Source: Hellea sp.
Lineage (GTDB): Bacteria > Pseudomonadota > Alphaproteobacteria > Caulobacterales > Maricaulaceae
DNA length: 64,000 nt
Reading direction: 5' to 3'
Assembly: GCA_014238285.1 (NCBI GenBank)
Contig: JABABK010000003.1
Location: 62,001 to 126,000, forward strand
Shown here one piece after another: positions 17,622 to 26,829 of the stretch. Position 1 is the stretch's first letter. Each line of letters starts with the position of its first letter. The translations under genes and the position numbers were made by a program. The notes beneath the pieces are model-generated. The model did not search any database. It had not been told where the DNA came from and worked only from the letters and a program-made list of their open reading frames with translations.

Positions 17622-18368
17622 CTAAGCCGAGATAGCATATCCGGCAAGCTGATAACCGATCAAAACAAACCCTGCGCTCATCAAGACCACATTGGCTGTG
17701 TAAGCATGTTTTAAAAAACTAGACCTACACCGCCAAAATCCCATCAAGATTAGTATAAGCGCGAGCGCTAGTAATTGACCTATTTCAACGCCGACATTGA
17801 ACGCCAGTAAATTGGGCCAAAGTCCATCAGGCGAGATGTCGTATTCGATGAGTTTAGATGAGAGCCCGAGGCCATGGCAAAACCCGAAAATAAGCGTGGC
17901 GAGTTTTGTATTAGGCTGATGTCCAAACCAGCTTTGATAAGCGCCCAAATTATCCAGGGCCTTATAGACAATCGAAAGGCCGATAATGGCGTCAATGATA
18001 TGGCTGTTAATGCCAAAGTTAAAGAAAACACCTGCAAGCATTGTCACCGAATGGCCGATAGCAAACAGGCTGACATAAACGGCTACGTCTTTTGCTTTGT
18101 AGAGGAAGAAGACAATCGCGAGTAGGAATAAGACATGGTCATATCCGGTGACCATATGTTTGGCTCCTAGATACAGAAACGAGATCAAATGCACGCCCGT
18201 TATCTCTTGAATATACCCTTTATCACCGAGCGCTACGCCATGGGCGAAAGCATCAGTCGAGAAGGCTATGAGGAGAACGCAGGAGAATATAGCGACATAA
18301 AACAAGCGCCTCAATAGGCTTGAGTCCAATTTTCCATTGCGGGTTAAAAAGGAGTTGGTGAGGGGCAA
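17622..18368 (-). CDS. HupE/UreJ-family membrane protein
   Basis: 248 residues, about seven hydrophobic segments, with the family's His motifs GYDHVLFLLA, AIGHSVTMLA and GFCHGLGLS. HupE/UreJ proteins are Ni permeases in hydrogenase and urease loci; this broader subfamily (HupE/UreJ_2) has no hydrogenase or urease neighbour here. The start appears to be TTG at 18368 with AAGGA ten bases upstream, since no ATG occurs before the first membrane segment; a second TTG 39 bases on is possible. A hydrophobic N-terminal segment ends at DAFAHG, suggesting a cleaved signal or first helix. Confidence 0.8.
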   Translation of the reverse strand: MPLTNSFLTRNGKLDSSLLRRLFYVAIFSCVLLIAFSTDAFAHGVALGDKGYIQEITGVHLISFLYLGAKHMVTGYDHVLFLLAIVFFLYKAKDVAVYVSLFAIGHSVTMLAGVFFNFGINSHIIDAIIGLSIVYKALDNLGAYQSWFGHQPNTKLATLIFGFCHGLGLSSKLIEYDISPDGLWPNLLAFNVGVEIGQLLALALILILMGFWRCRSSFLKHAYTANVVLMSAGFVLIGYQLAGYAISA

Positions 18369-18405
18369 AAAATTTTAGTCCTTACTATAATACGATTTCT
18401 CTATT

Positions 18406-18479
18406 TGTCATCCCGGACTTAATCCGGGACCTTTACTCTTGAGGCAATATTTAAGTCCCGGATCAAGTCCGGGATGACA
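18406..18479. repeat. Near-perfect inverted repeat (TGTCATCCCGGACTT type)
   Basis: Two 25-base arms (18406-18430 and 18455-18479) are reverse complements at 24 of 25 positions, with a 24-base loop; each arm also holds its own small palindrome (TCCCGGA...TCCGGGA). This TGTCATCCCGGA-type element is a familiar dispersed repeat in alphaproteobacteria. Here it lies just past the 3' end of the GST gene, where its stem could stop transcription into the HupE-like gene. Confidence 0.75.
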
Positions 18480-18501
18480 GTTGAGTGAACTATCACTATG
18501 C

Positions 18502-19179
18502 CTAAAAATCCAAATCCGCATAATAGCGCGGCGGAATCAATCCCGGTAGATGATCTTTTAGCAGCGGCCTAAAACTCGGCTTAGATTTTAACTTCTGATA
18601 CCATTCTTTGACCTTCGGCCAGTTCTTCCATGGGATTTCACCGAGATAATCGAGGCATGAAATATTCGCGCCGGCCGCTATATCCGCGAGTGAAAAATCA
18701 TGTCCTGCGAGCCAGTCTCGGTCTTTGAGGAGCCAGTTGATATACTCCAAATGAAACTGCAAATGCTCGCGGCCTTCACGTAGGGTTTGCGGGTCAGGGG
18801 CTCCGCCGCCCGTCAGAGTTTTTTCGAGGCGCTCATGCAGAATATAGGCGTTAACTTCGTCTTGAAACTTTCCGTCAAACCAGCTGCATATGCGCCGGGC
18901 TTCGGCGCGGTGTCCGGCATTGCCAGGGAGCAGGCTTTGCTTGCCGCCATGGTCTTCGGCATATTCGCAAATCGCCCGCGCGCCAGCTATGGTTATTTTA
19001 CCGCCGGGAATAACTTCCACTAAAACAGGCGGTAGCCCTTCGGCGGCAATGCCTAGAAATTTTTCATCAACACTCCAAGGATCAATGGGGATAAGCTTAA
19101 CGCGCAGCTTTTTTTCACCCATAGCGAGGCGGGCTTGGCGGGACTGCGGATCAAGTGGCCAGTGATAGAGGGTGCGCAT
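18502..19179 (-). CDS. Glutathione S-transferase family protein
   Basis: 225 residues. N-terminal thioredoxin-like domain (MRTLYHWPLDPQSRQARLA, LPPVLVE, then the cis-Pro region and ARAICEYAEDHGG that binds the glutathione gamma-Glu) and an all-helical C-terminal domain with the N-capping motif SLADIAAGANISCLDYLG. The pattern is that of bacterial GSTs of unknown substrate. Cytoplasmic. Followed by the inverted repeat described at 18406. Confidence 0.85.
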   Translation of the reverse strand: MRTLYHWPLDPQSRQARLAMGEKKLRVKLIPIDPWSVDEKFLGIAAEGLPPVLVEVIPGGKITIAGARAICEYAEDHGGKQSLLPGNAGHRAEARRICSWFDGKFQDEVNAYILHERLEKTLTGGGAPDPQTLREGREHLQFHLEYINWLLKDRDWLAGHDFSLADIAAGANISCLDYLGEIPWKNWPKVKEWYQKLKSKPSFRPLLKDHLPGLIPPRYYADLDF

Positions 19180-19213
19180 AATTTCTTATATCATAGATTG
19201 CTGTAATGATTCA

Positions 19214-20183
19214 TTAATCATCTGAGCGAAATCGTACATTACCATGTGTATGCCCGCAACCTGTTGGGTGCGGGTGGATCAGGATGTCAGCGGCCTTATA
19301 GACGTGCATCATACGCTCTTCGGCCATCAAGATCACATCATGGGCGGCGGCTAGGGATAGGTCTTGATCAAGATCAAGACGCATTTGAATATGGATGTGC
19401 GGACCAGAGGCGCGGGTGCGCAAATCATGGACTGCCATGACCGCTTCGTCTTCCATGGCGAGCTTGATGATCATGTCGCGTTCTTCCTCTGGCAATTCTT
19501 TGTCCATGAGCTGTGCCCAAGCTAAAACTGCCAGACGGTATGCCGTGAATAGAAGCCAAACTGCCATGAGGATCGGCTCGCTTGAACGGTGTATAGGTGA
19601 CAAAGACAATGCCCGCGATGACGAATAGATTAGCGACCATGTCGGCGAGATAATGGGCACGGTCACCTTTGATGGCGATAGAGCCCGTTTCTCGAATGGC
19701 CCAGCTCTGCGCGATCAGAAGCCATGTGCTGACGAAAATAAATAGGACCATGGCGCAAATGGCGAGGACGGATTGCTGAACGGGTTCAGGATTTCCAAGA
19801 TGAGAAATAGCTTCTTCAAACAGGTGTAAGGCTGCGATGATAATCAAGAGAACTTGCAGCAGAGCCGCAAAGCTCTCGGCTTTGCCGTGACCATACCGAT
19901 AATTATCTGTCGGTTTTCGCACCGCATAGCGGACGGCGATAAAGGTGGAGAAGGACGCGAACAAGTCGAGTGCCGAATGAATCAGAGATGACAAAATGCC
20001 GATTGAATGGGTTTCTTTCCAGATGAAAAACTTTGTCACCGCAAAAAACAATCCTACCGCCATGGCGAGCGCTGTTATCTTACGGGTAATGGCTGCAGAT
20101 TCTTCTGGCGGTGTACGGCCAGGCCGTCCGCGCAGGCGCGGCGCGACATAGTCTTTTTCTGATTTGAGGAGTTCCTCAGTCAT
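19214..20183 (-). pseudogene. Cation diffusion facilitator (FieF/ZitB-like), broken by a frameshift near 19570
   Basis: Two overlapping frames together make one full CDF transporter. The first (from the ATG at 20183) carries helices 1-6 with the metal sites HSALD (TM2) and HYLAD (TM5), plus GHGKAES, up to FKRADP. The sequence then continues in another frame: MAVWLLFTAYRLAV, the family motif LMDKELPEEER, and the cytoplasmic domain ending in a His-rich tail. The switch lies at about 19568-19575 and needs one extra or two missing bases. The H-x3-D pair at both sites is the pattern linked with zinc. Either a recent inactivating mutation or a sequencing/assembly error; the lack of other damage favours a very recent event or an error. 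Confidence 0.8.
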
Positions 20184-20339
20184 AGGCCCGATAATACCTG
20201 CTATAGGTCTAAATTGAGCGGGCGTTATAGCATAACTTTTGGACGTGAATAGAGGAAATGTTATCTTATTATCATCTTTACCCGATCTACCTACGCGGAT
20301 AAGAATAAAGAAAATTATCATAACAGTATTAGAGACAAT

Positions 20340-23099
20340 ATGACTTTACGCGCATTATTCGCAGGCCTTTTAGCTGCGTTGTTATTGGCAAACTGCAAAC
20401 CTGCCGCAACGATTGAACCCGCAGCCAAGGTGAATGGCAAGGTCAATGAAACGACCGACGTTATTCCCCATGCCATGCTCGGCGACAATGTAACGCCAAC
20501 CGCTTATCGTCTGGAGCTCGTCATGAACCCCGATGATGACGGCTATAAAGGCGTCGTTGAAATTGATGTGATTATTGCTAATCCTACGTCGAAAATTTGG
20601 CTGCACGGAAAAGAGATGACCGTGACCGGAGCAAAAGCGCAGTTAACCAGCGGCAAATCTATTGATTTGAAATTCACCAGCCTGCCGAGCGATGAAGCTC
20701 CGTCGGGAATTGCTAAACTGACCTCTGAAACGCCGTTACCATCAGGTGCAGCCACGCTAATCTTGCCTTATGAAACGCCCTATAATATGAATTTGAACTC
20801 GGCCTATAAAGTCGAGCGAGATGGTGAAGCCTATATTGTCACACAGTTTGAACCGCTTGGCGCCCGTGAGGCCTTTCCTAGTTTTGATGAGCCCCGTTTC
20901 AAAGTCCCGTTTACACTTTCGATCACTGCCCCGTCCGATGATTTTGTTTATGCCAACACGCCGGAAAACCTATCTGTTGTTTTAGACAATGGATGGATCA
21001 AACATGATTTTGATACTACGCCGCCGCTCCCGACTTATCTGGTCGCCTTTGGCGTAGGGCCTTATGAAGTCGTTGAATATGTTGATCTGCCGCCGACAGA
21101 TGTAAGAGACCGTCCTGTTAAACTCAGAGGGATTGCGGCTAAAGGTCAAAAGGACCGGTTCGAGTATGCCCTTAAAAATACGGCGGGCATTTTGGAAGCT
21201 ATTGAAAACTATTTCGGTATTCCTTATCCTTATCAAAAACTCGACCTGATCGCTGCGCCGGACTATGCCTTTGGCGCCATGGAAAACCCCGGCGCGATTG
21301 TTTACCGGGAATATCTTTTGCTACTGGATGACAATGCGCCTTTATCGCAAAAGCGCTCCTATGCGCGCGTCCATTCCCATGAGCTCGCCCATCAGTGGTT
21401 TGGGAATTTAGTTACGCCGTTTTGGTGGGAGGATATTTGGCTCAACGAAGCCTTTGCCACCTGGATGGGCAATAAGGGCACGTCGCTGTGGCAGCCCGAA
21501 GGCAATTTTGATCGCGGGACATTAAAGTCAGCGCTCGGCGCGATGAACCTCGATGCTCTGTCCTCAACGCGAGCTGTCCGCGAACCGCTCGAGCGCACTG
21601 AAAACGTCATGCACCAATTTGATAGCATTACTTATCGCAAGGGCGGCGGCGTGCTTTCTATGTTTGAAAGTTATTTAGGTGAGGAGAATTTCCGTAAAGG
21701 GGTGCAGCTTCATATGAAGCGATTTGAACACGACGTAGCAACAGCCGATGACTTTTTCCAAAGTTTGGCTGATGGTTCAAGTAATCCAGATGTTGTGTCA
21801 GCGCTGAAAAGTTTTGTGGATCAGCCGGGACTGCCTTTGGTTAGTGCAGAGATATCATGTGATGGCACTTCCACGAAGGTTGAACTGACGCAAAGTCGTT
21901 ATGCGCAACTTGGATCAGATCCGATATCAAATCTTTTTCAAGAGCAAAAGTGGCAAATTCCAGTTTGCATGAAGTATGGCCGCGGTTCTGAATCGATTAA
22001 AAGCTGTCATTGGTTAGGTGATTCACGACGTAGTTCCGATATGAAAGTAATTGTGAACGTTCAAGGTGAAACCTGCGTGGATTATGTGATGCTCAATGAA
22101 AACGGGTCGGGTTATTATCGCTTTTCCTTAGATGATGTGAGTTGGGCGTCTCTGCTAGCAAATCTTGATCATTTGAACTCTAGGGAAGTACTTGCGACGC
22201 AAGACAGTCTTCTAGCTGCATACCGCGCGGGAGATGTCAAATCTTCCATCTACCTAAAAGGCATGGCAGCTTTCGCCTCTCACCCTGAATATGATGTGGT
22301 AAGTAAATCCGGCGACTTGCTGAAATGGATGGGGACAGAACTGCCTGATAGCGCCAAGTCTGATTACCAGAGATTTGTAACAGGCCTCTATAAAGACCGT
22401 TTCAATACTTCTGTCGGGCAGAATAATTTGGACGGAGCGCTATTAGCACCGTCGCTATTGGATGAACTTGTTTACTACGCCAAAGATTTGGAAACCTTAG
22501 CCACATATGGCGCGCAAGGCGCAGCCTATTTAGGTTTAGATGGCAAGGCCGATAAAAATGCCGTGGAGAGTAATCTCATGTCCGGCGCCTTTGCAGCAAC
22601 TATGATGATCCGCGAAGAAGATGCTTTTGAACCTTTGCTCGATATGGCCGTGAGTGGGTCGCCGCTGGAAAAAGGGGCGGCACTGGCAGCTTTATCGGAT
22701 ATTGCGGACGCAGATCGCGCGCAGCGGTTATTGGAAGTGGCTTTAAGGGATGACGGCGCGATGACTGGTCGGCAGGCTACAGCTATTGTCAATGGATTAT
22801 TAGTTCACGAAAAACACCAAGGCTCGACTTGGGACTGGCTGAAAACCAATTTTGAAGCCTATGTAACGGCCCGCGTTCCAGATGTCAGACGGTCCCGTAT
22901 GCCAGCTTATGCCAAAGTTTTTTGCTCCAAAGAAAAACGCGATGAAGTCGAAGAGTTTTTCACTCAAAACGCCAGCGTTATTCCCGGATATGAGAGAAGC
23001 CTCGCGCAAACCCTCGAATCTATCGAATTATGCACGGCTCTAAAGGCGCACAAGGGTCAAGAAATGGCGAAAGCTTTAAAGCATTTCACATTTGATTAG
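20340..23099 (+). CDS. M1 family aminopeptidase, lipoprotein
   Basis: 919 residues. A signal peptide ends in a lipobox (LLALLLANC), so the enzyme is anchored in the envelope. The substrate-binding FGAMEN motif and the zinc site are complete: His347-Glu348-x-x-His351 in HELAHQWFGN and Glu370 in LNEAF; the transition-state Tyr lies in ITYRKGG. A helical ERAP1-like C-terminal region (about 560-919) follows. It removes N-terminal residues from peptides in the periplasm, probably for peptide use. Sequence is of usual length and intact. Confidence 0.92.
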   Translation: MTLRALFAGLLAALLLANCKPAATIEPAAKVNGKVNETTDVIPHAMLGDNVTPTAYRLELVMNPDDDGYKGVVEIDVIIANPTSKIWLHGKEMTVTGAKAQLTSGKSIDLKFTSLPSDEAPSGIAKLTSETPLPSGAATLILPYETPYNMNLNSAYKVERDGEAYIVTQFEPLGAREAFPSFDEPRFKVPFTLSITAPSDDFVYANTPENLSVVLDNGWIKHDFDTTPPLPTYLVAFGVGPYEVVEYVDLPPTDVRDRPVKLRGIAAKGQKDRFEYALKNTAGILEAIENYFGIPYPYQKLDLIAAPDYAFGAMENPGAIVYREYLLLLDDNAPLSQKRSYARVHSHELAHQWFGNLVTPFWWEDIWLNEAFATWMGNKGTSLWQPEGNFDRGTLKSALGAMNLDALSSTRAVREPLERTENVMHQFDSITYRKGGGVLSMFESYLGEENFRKGVQLHMKRFEHDVATADDFFQSLADGSSNPDVVSALKSFVDQPGLPLVSAEISCDGTSTKVELTQSRYAQLGSDPISNLFQEQKWQIPVCMKYGRGSESIKSCHWLGDSRRSSDMKVIVNVQGETCVDYVMLNENGSGYYRFSLDDVSWASLLANLDHLNSREVLATQDSLLAAYRAGDVKSSIYLKGMAAFASHPEYDVVSKSGDLLKWMGTELPDSAKSDYQRFVTGLYKDRFNTSVGQNNLDGALLAPSLLDELVYYAKDLETLATYGAQGAAYLGLDGKADKNAVESNLMSGAFAATMMIREEDAFEPLLDMAVSGSPLEKGAALAALSDIADADRAQRLLEVALRDDGAMTGRQATAIVNGLLVHEKHQGSTWDWLKTNFEAYVTARVPDVRRSRMPAYAKVFCSKEKRDEVEEFFTQNASVIPGYERSLAQTLESIELCTALKAHKGQEMAKALKHFTFD

Positions 23100-23111
23100 G
23101 CCGAGAAACTC

Positions 23112-23146
23112 CTCAGGAAATGGGCAAGCTTCGCCCAATTCCTGAG
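23112..23146 (+). terminator. Long hairpin after the M1 peptidase gene
   Basis: Arms of 14 bases (23112-23125 and 23133-23146) pair with one A:A mismatch around a 7-base loop, 13 bases after the stop codon. The following bases are only weakly T-rich, so it may be a terminator or an mRNA 3'-end stabiliser. Confidence 0.6.
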
Positions 23147-23181
23147 TCTCTTAATGTGAATTGCTTTAAAAGAACTTTGAA

Positions 23182-23210
23182 CTGTCATTGAACTGTCACG
23201 GCTCTGTCAC
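23182..23210 (+). promoter_or_regulatory. Pho box: three CTGTCA(T/C) units at 11-base period
   Basis: CTGTCAT (23182-23188), CTGTCAC (23193-23199) and CTGTCAC (23204-23210) are exactly 11 bases apart, the geometry of PhoB half-sites, with AT-rich 4-base spacers as in the Pho-box consensus. The array ends 69 bases before the start of a PiT-like transporter gene, so phosphate starvation control of that gene is likely. Confidence 0.8.
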
Positions 23211-23279
23211 AAAAGTTTGAGATAGGAGGCTCAGAATCGTATTGCTTAATTGCAAGCTAATTAAATAAACTGAGTTTCT

Positions 23280-24596
23280 ATGTTTGACATTTCCTTATTC
23301 GCCATGCTGGGGTTTTTGTTTGCTGCTTATGCCGTTGTTGGCAATGATGCACTGCAAACCCTCGGCACATTTATCAATTCTAATTCCAGACTGCACTGGT
23401 TTTGGCTTTTCCTATTCGCCGCGGTTATTTTAGTGTTCACTTTTACCTATGGGTGGGTGATTAATGGTGGTGATCCGTCTTGGGGCCGTCTGGCGAACGT
23501 CAAAAAATATCCGATCTTGGATATTCAGTGGTATCATACCCTACCGCCGCTGGTTTTGGTGATTATTACTCGCTACGGCATTCCTGTCTCGACATCCTTC
23601 ATGGTTTTAACCGTGTTTGCGACCATGAGCGGGATGACATCCATGCTCAAAAAGTCTTTGACGGGCTATGGATTGGCATTTGTTGTCGGCCTTGCGCTCT
23701 TTTTGATCTTATCAAAAACCCTTGAAAAACACTTCAAAGAAACGCCTTTGGATGCCAAAGCGCCCTTCGGGCTTGCAAGTGTTATGGCGTTTTTGATCGG
23801 CCTTATGGTCTATTTTGTACCGCCGCTGATCAATCCCGAAATGAACTTCTCGATTACGACCGCCTGCAATATTTTCATCATAGGCGCGATCGTTGACATC
23901 GCCGCATTCTTCGCGGTCAAAAAATTCGGTAAAGGCATGTATTGGGTCATCCTGCAATGGGTGACGACAGGCTATTTGTGGGGCATTTGGCTCATTCAAG
24001 ACTTCGCCAATATCTTCGTGTTTCTCCCAAGACAGCTCACATGGGTGGAAGGTTTTACGGGTCTCGGTGTTATCCTAATTTTGCTCGCCTATACCTTCTG
24101 GAACAAAGGCGGAGCCGTTCAAAAGATTCTGAGCTCGAAAACCGCTGTAACCGATATCCGGTCTGCAACCGTTATTGATTTTACTTACGCCTCGCTTTTG
24201 TTTTTCTTCAAAGAAGTCTCAAATATTCCCATGTCCACGACATTTGTTTTCTTGGGATTAATCGCAGGCCGTGAATATGGCTTCACTTTGCTAGATAAAG
24301 CCATGTCTTTCAACAAGGCGACAAAGCACTTTGTGTCTGATGCGTCCAAAGCCTATCTTGGTTTGATGATTTCCATCAATATGGCTGTCGGACTACCGCG
24401 TTTGTCACAAGCCATATCAGGACAAGAGGTCGATCCATTGTCGACAGACTATCTGGTCTTCATCTGTATCGCGAACTTCTTGATTGTTCCAGTCGCGTGG
24501 TATTTCCAGAAGCGTAAGAAAAAACGCCGCATGTATTTTGCGGGGGCAACGCTGATTGCTGCGGCTATTTCATTCTTTATGTTTATGCCGGGGTAG
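23280..24596 (+). CDS. Divergent PiT-like (PHO4-superfamily) transporter
   Basis: 438 residues, about 11 membrane helices. Two internal family-like repeats are visible: an N-terminal YAVVGNDALQTLGTFINSN in place of the PiT signature (GANDVAN), followed by the GIPVSTSFMVL motif, and in the second half ISVNIP-like VSNIPMSTTFVFLGL. The P-V-S-T-S and P-M-S-T-T motifs are the counterparts of the PiT 'PVSTTH' loops. A Pho box just upstream strongly supports phosphate or related oxyanion uptake. The usual PiT soluble loop is absent, and the protein is shorter than the classical PiT encoded at 26830-28413. Substrate is inferred. Confidence 0.75.
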   Translation: MFDISLFAMLGFLFAAYAVVGNDALQTLGTFINSNSRLHWFWLFLFAAVILVFTFTYGWVINGGDPSWGRLANVKKYPILDIQWYHTLPPLVLVIITRYGIPVSTSFMVLTVFATMSGMTSMLKKSLTGYGLAFVVGLALFLILSKTLEKHFKETPLDAKAPFGLASVMAFLIGLMVYFVPPLINPEMNFSITTACNIFIIGAIVDIAAFFAVKKFGKGMYWVILQWVTTGYLWGIWLIQDFANIFVFLPRQLTWVEGFTGLGVILILLAYTFWNKGGAVQKILSSKTAVTDIRSATVIDFTYASLLFFFKEVSNIPMSTTFVFLGLIAGREYGFTLLDKAMSFNKATKHFVSDASKAYLGLMISINMAVGLPRLSQAISGQEVDPLSTDYLVFICIANFLIVPVAWYFQKRKKKRRMYFAGATLIAAAISFFMFMPG

Positions 24597-24616
24597 AATT
24601 TTAGGTCAAACTTTCG

Positions 24617-24638
24617 AGCGGCGGATTATTCCGCCGCT
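24617..24638 (+). terminator. Strong GC hairpin after the PiT-like gene
   Basis: AGCGGCGGA and TCCGCCGCT form a perfect 9-base-pair stem around TTAT, 20 bases past the stop codon. No T-tract follows, so intrinsic termination is likely but not certain. Confidence 0.55.
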
Positions 24639-24699
24639 TCAGATACTGACTAGAAAATAGGCGCTTGATTATTATTGAATATCGATATATATTTATCGA

Positions 24700-25503
24700 A
24701 TGACAATCAATAATATGCCGTTTCCGAAGTCCGTTAGAGCTTTAAGCCTTGCTGCAAAGGCCTGGTATACGCCCGTGCTTTTAGGGCAGTGGATATTTGT
24801 TGCCTATATTATCTATGCCTATGGGTGGCCTGTTGTCATGGGCGAGATCGGTGCTTGGAACAATCATATTTCCGAGGCTTATGTGCCTGGCCGAACCATG
24901 GGTAATATAGCTGTCGCGGCTCATTTGGCCCTTGCTATTATCATTCATTTTTTTGGGCCGCTTCAATTGGTTCCATCTGTCAGATCACGATTTCCGGCTT
25001 TTCACAGATGGTCCGGGCGCGCTTTTGTTCTTAGCGTAATAATTGTTGTTGCGGCTGGCGCCTATATGCTGGTGGTGAGAGAGATTGGTAGCTGGACTCT
25101 TAAGGCTGGATTTATTTTCCAAGGATTTCTGATTTTATGGTTTGCATGGCAGGCCGTACACTATGCAAGGCAGCGGAAATTTCCTGTCCATATGCGCTGG
25201 GCTACACGTCTATTTCTGGCCGCCAGCGCTGTCTGGTTCTTCCGGGTTATGATCATGATCTGGTTTGTCCTGACGGGCGGGATCGGTATTGATCAGAGCG
25301 ATGGTACGGGATGGTTTATCGATGCCATGACAGGGTTACAATTTTTACCATTAGTTCTCTACGAAATCTATTGGCGCATAAAGGCTGGCAATAGTAATCG
25401 CGCCCATATGACCTTTGCTGTGTTTCTTTGGCTGGCGGCTATTGCCACGACCATCGGCGTCGGCCTTGCAGCGCTTGGCATGTGGTTCCCTGTATTGGGG
25501 TGA
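24700..25503 (+). CDS. DUF2306 membrane protein
   Basis: 267 residues, about seven membrane helices. The DUF2306 core is clear: HFFGPLQLVPSVRSRFPAFH then RWSGRAFVL, and later FPVHMRWATRLFLA. Conserved His residues in helices hint at heme or quinone contacts, but no function is established for the family. Start at the ATG 24700; a second ATG lies 15 bases on. A single gene flanked by terminator-like sequence on the left. Confidence 0.8.
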   Translation: MTINNMPFPKSVRALSLAAKAWYTPVLLGQWIFVAYIIYAYGWPVVMGEIGAWNNHISEAYVPGRTMGNIAVAAHLALAIIIHFFGPLQLVPSVRSRFPAFHRWSGRAFVLSVIIVVAAGAYMLVVREIGSWTLKAGFIFQGFLILWFAWQAVHYARQRKFPVHMRWATRLFLAASAVWFFRVMIMIWFVLTGGIGIDQSDGTGWFIDAMTGLQFLPLVLYEIYWRIKAGNSNRAHMTFAVFLWLAAIATTIGVGLAALGMWFPVLG

Positions 25504-25774
25504 TGGTTGGAGCCGTTAATTGGCGGCATGTCCTAGGGGTTGACGATTTATTCCACAATATATTGACGTCTGAACATTCCCCAATAGGGGATATTCTGGA
25601 TTTTACGTGGATGCGTATTGTGGGGCCAAAACTGAAATGAAGCCCATATATTTAGATGAATTGAAAATTTTTACTTTTTATGATACAGTAGTAACCGAAT
25701 TTGTCAGTGGGGCGTTTTATGCCAAGTAATCGATTACGTGTTGTGTTCTTCAATATTGAAATAGTTGTTTAGCA

Positions 25775-26152
25775 ATGGACGACCGTAAGATCAGAAAAGT
25801 TCTGCGGGATGCAATGGGTAACCGCCAGGCTAAAATTGGGCAGGGGGTGTTGTCTGAATTACGATCGGCACCGATTGATTTGTTTGACAGTTTGCCGGAA
25901 CATGAGAAGAGCATTGCGACGACAGCTTTTATGGCTGCGGCGGCGGCAACCCAATACGCTAGCGATCAGTTGAGCACGCCCCAAGAACGCTCCGAGGCCT
26001 TCGTTACGCCCACCCTTGGTGAGGACCGCACTCGTGCAGGTCTTATGGCTGCGGCTGCGGCATTGAACCGAATACCCGAAAATCAGCGCTCTGTATCATT
26101 GACCAAGATACTTGATCGTTGCCATTGCAACCCAATACCGGATCTTGCCTAA
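25775..26152 (+). CDS. Unknown 125-residue soluble protein
   Basis: No family recognised. The protein is mostly helical and alanine-rich in the middle (TTAFMAAAAATQYA, then GLMAAAAALNRIP), with a basic start (MDDRKIRKVLRDAMGN) and two cysteines close to the C-terminus (CHC). No signal peptide. No obvious ribosome site precedes the ATG. Its stop overlaps the ATG of the next gene by one base (TAATG), so the two are translationally coupled and probably act together. Confidence 0.6.
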   Translation: MDDRKIRKVLRDAMGNRQAKIGQGVLSELRSAPIDLFDSLPEHEKSIATTAFMAAAAATQYASDQLSTPQERSEAFVTPTLGEDRTRAGLMAAAAALNRIPENQRSVSLTKILDRCHCNPIPDLA

Positions 26153-26715
26153 TGGCTATTCTCGATTTCGACTCGCATGCTAAACATATCGGTTATACAA
26201 TGACATTGGCAGCCGGTGGATTTGCTTACACTGATGCAAAATATCAAGACGGCGATACCCTCTTTGCAATCGTGCCGGGAGCCTCGCTTCCTGCTTCGAT
26301 AATTGTCTTAATCGCCCTACTTATGTTTGTATTTGCTCTTATCTCTGGAGCGTTTGCCCTTTTTGGTATGAGCGGGCTCAATCAACTCACGGCTCAGAAG
26401 GATGTGGTGAAATCGAAAATCAGTAGTGAAGAATTAAAGCGTGCAGTGTCGGGAGGGCCACCCACTGAGGAAGAAAAATCCAATTTTGAGTTACTGAAAA
26501 ATATTACGAAAGAGATTGAAGATTATACTAAAACGCTCAAAAAATACAGCAAGCGTCAACTAAGTTTCTTAGTTACCGGACTTGTTCTATCTACGATACT
26601 TTTTGCTGATTCTAAGTTCGACCCCAATACATCCCCGCCAAAATGCCAGTTGCAAATCGACTCGCACGGAAAATTGATTTTACCAGTCGCATGCGTACCT
26701 AAGGCGCTGAGGTGA
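26152..26715 (+). CDS. Unknown membrane protein with two helices and a cytoplasmic coiled-coil loop
   Basis: 187 residues from the ATG at 26152. Two hydrophobic segments (about 47-75 and 132-150) flank a ~60-residue charged, helical region (EEEKSNFELLKNITKEIEDY) likely to be a coiled coil; the C-terminal ~35 residues contain a Cys pair (CQLQI...VACV) that could form a disulfide if periplasmic. No family recognised. Coupled to the 125-residue gene upstream. A weak hairpin with T-rich tail follows the stop. Confidence 0.6.
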   Translation: MAILDFDSHAKHIGYTMTLAAGGFAYTDAKYQDGDTLFAIVPGASLPASIIVLIALLMFVFALISGAFALFGMSGLNQLTAQKDVVKSKISSEELKRAVSGGPPTEEEKSNFELLKNITKEIEDYTKTLKKYSKRQLSFLVTGLVLSTILFADSKFDPNTSPPKCQLQIDSHGKLILPVACVPKALR

Positions 26716-26722
26716 CAGGAGT

Positions 26723-26747
26723 AAAGACTTCAGTCTTTGCAGTTTTT
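26723..26747 (+). terminator. Weak intrinsic terminator
   Basis: AAAGACT/AGTCTTT forms a short stem 8 bases after the stop codon, followed by a T-rich run. Stem is AT-rich, so efficiency is uncertain. Confidence 0.45.
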
Positions 26748-26829
26748 GTTTTCTTTTTGTTTTAACCTTGGAATTAAATCCCATTCCGGAATTATTCACC
26801 TATTCCCCCGCGCTTTCTCCCAACAACCC

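Noticed and set aside
25428..25640. 70-residue open frame after the DUF2306 gene
   Set aside because: Mostly overlaps the DUF2306 gene in another frame, with no family pattern or ribosome site.
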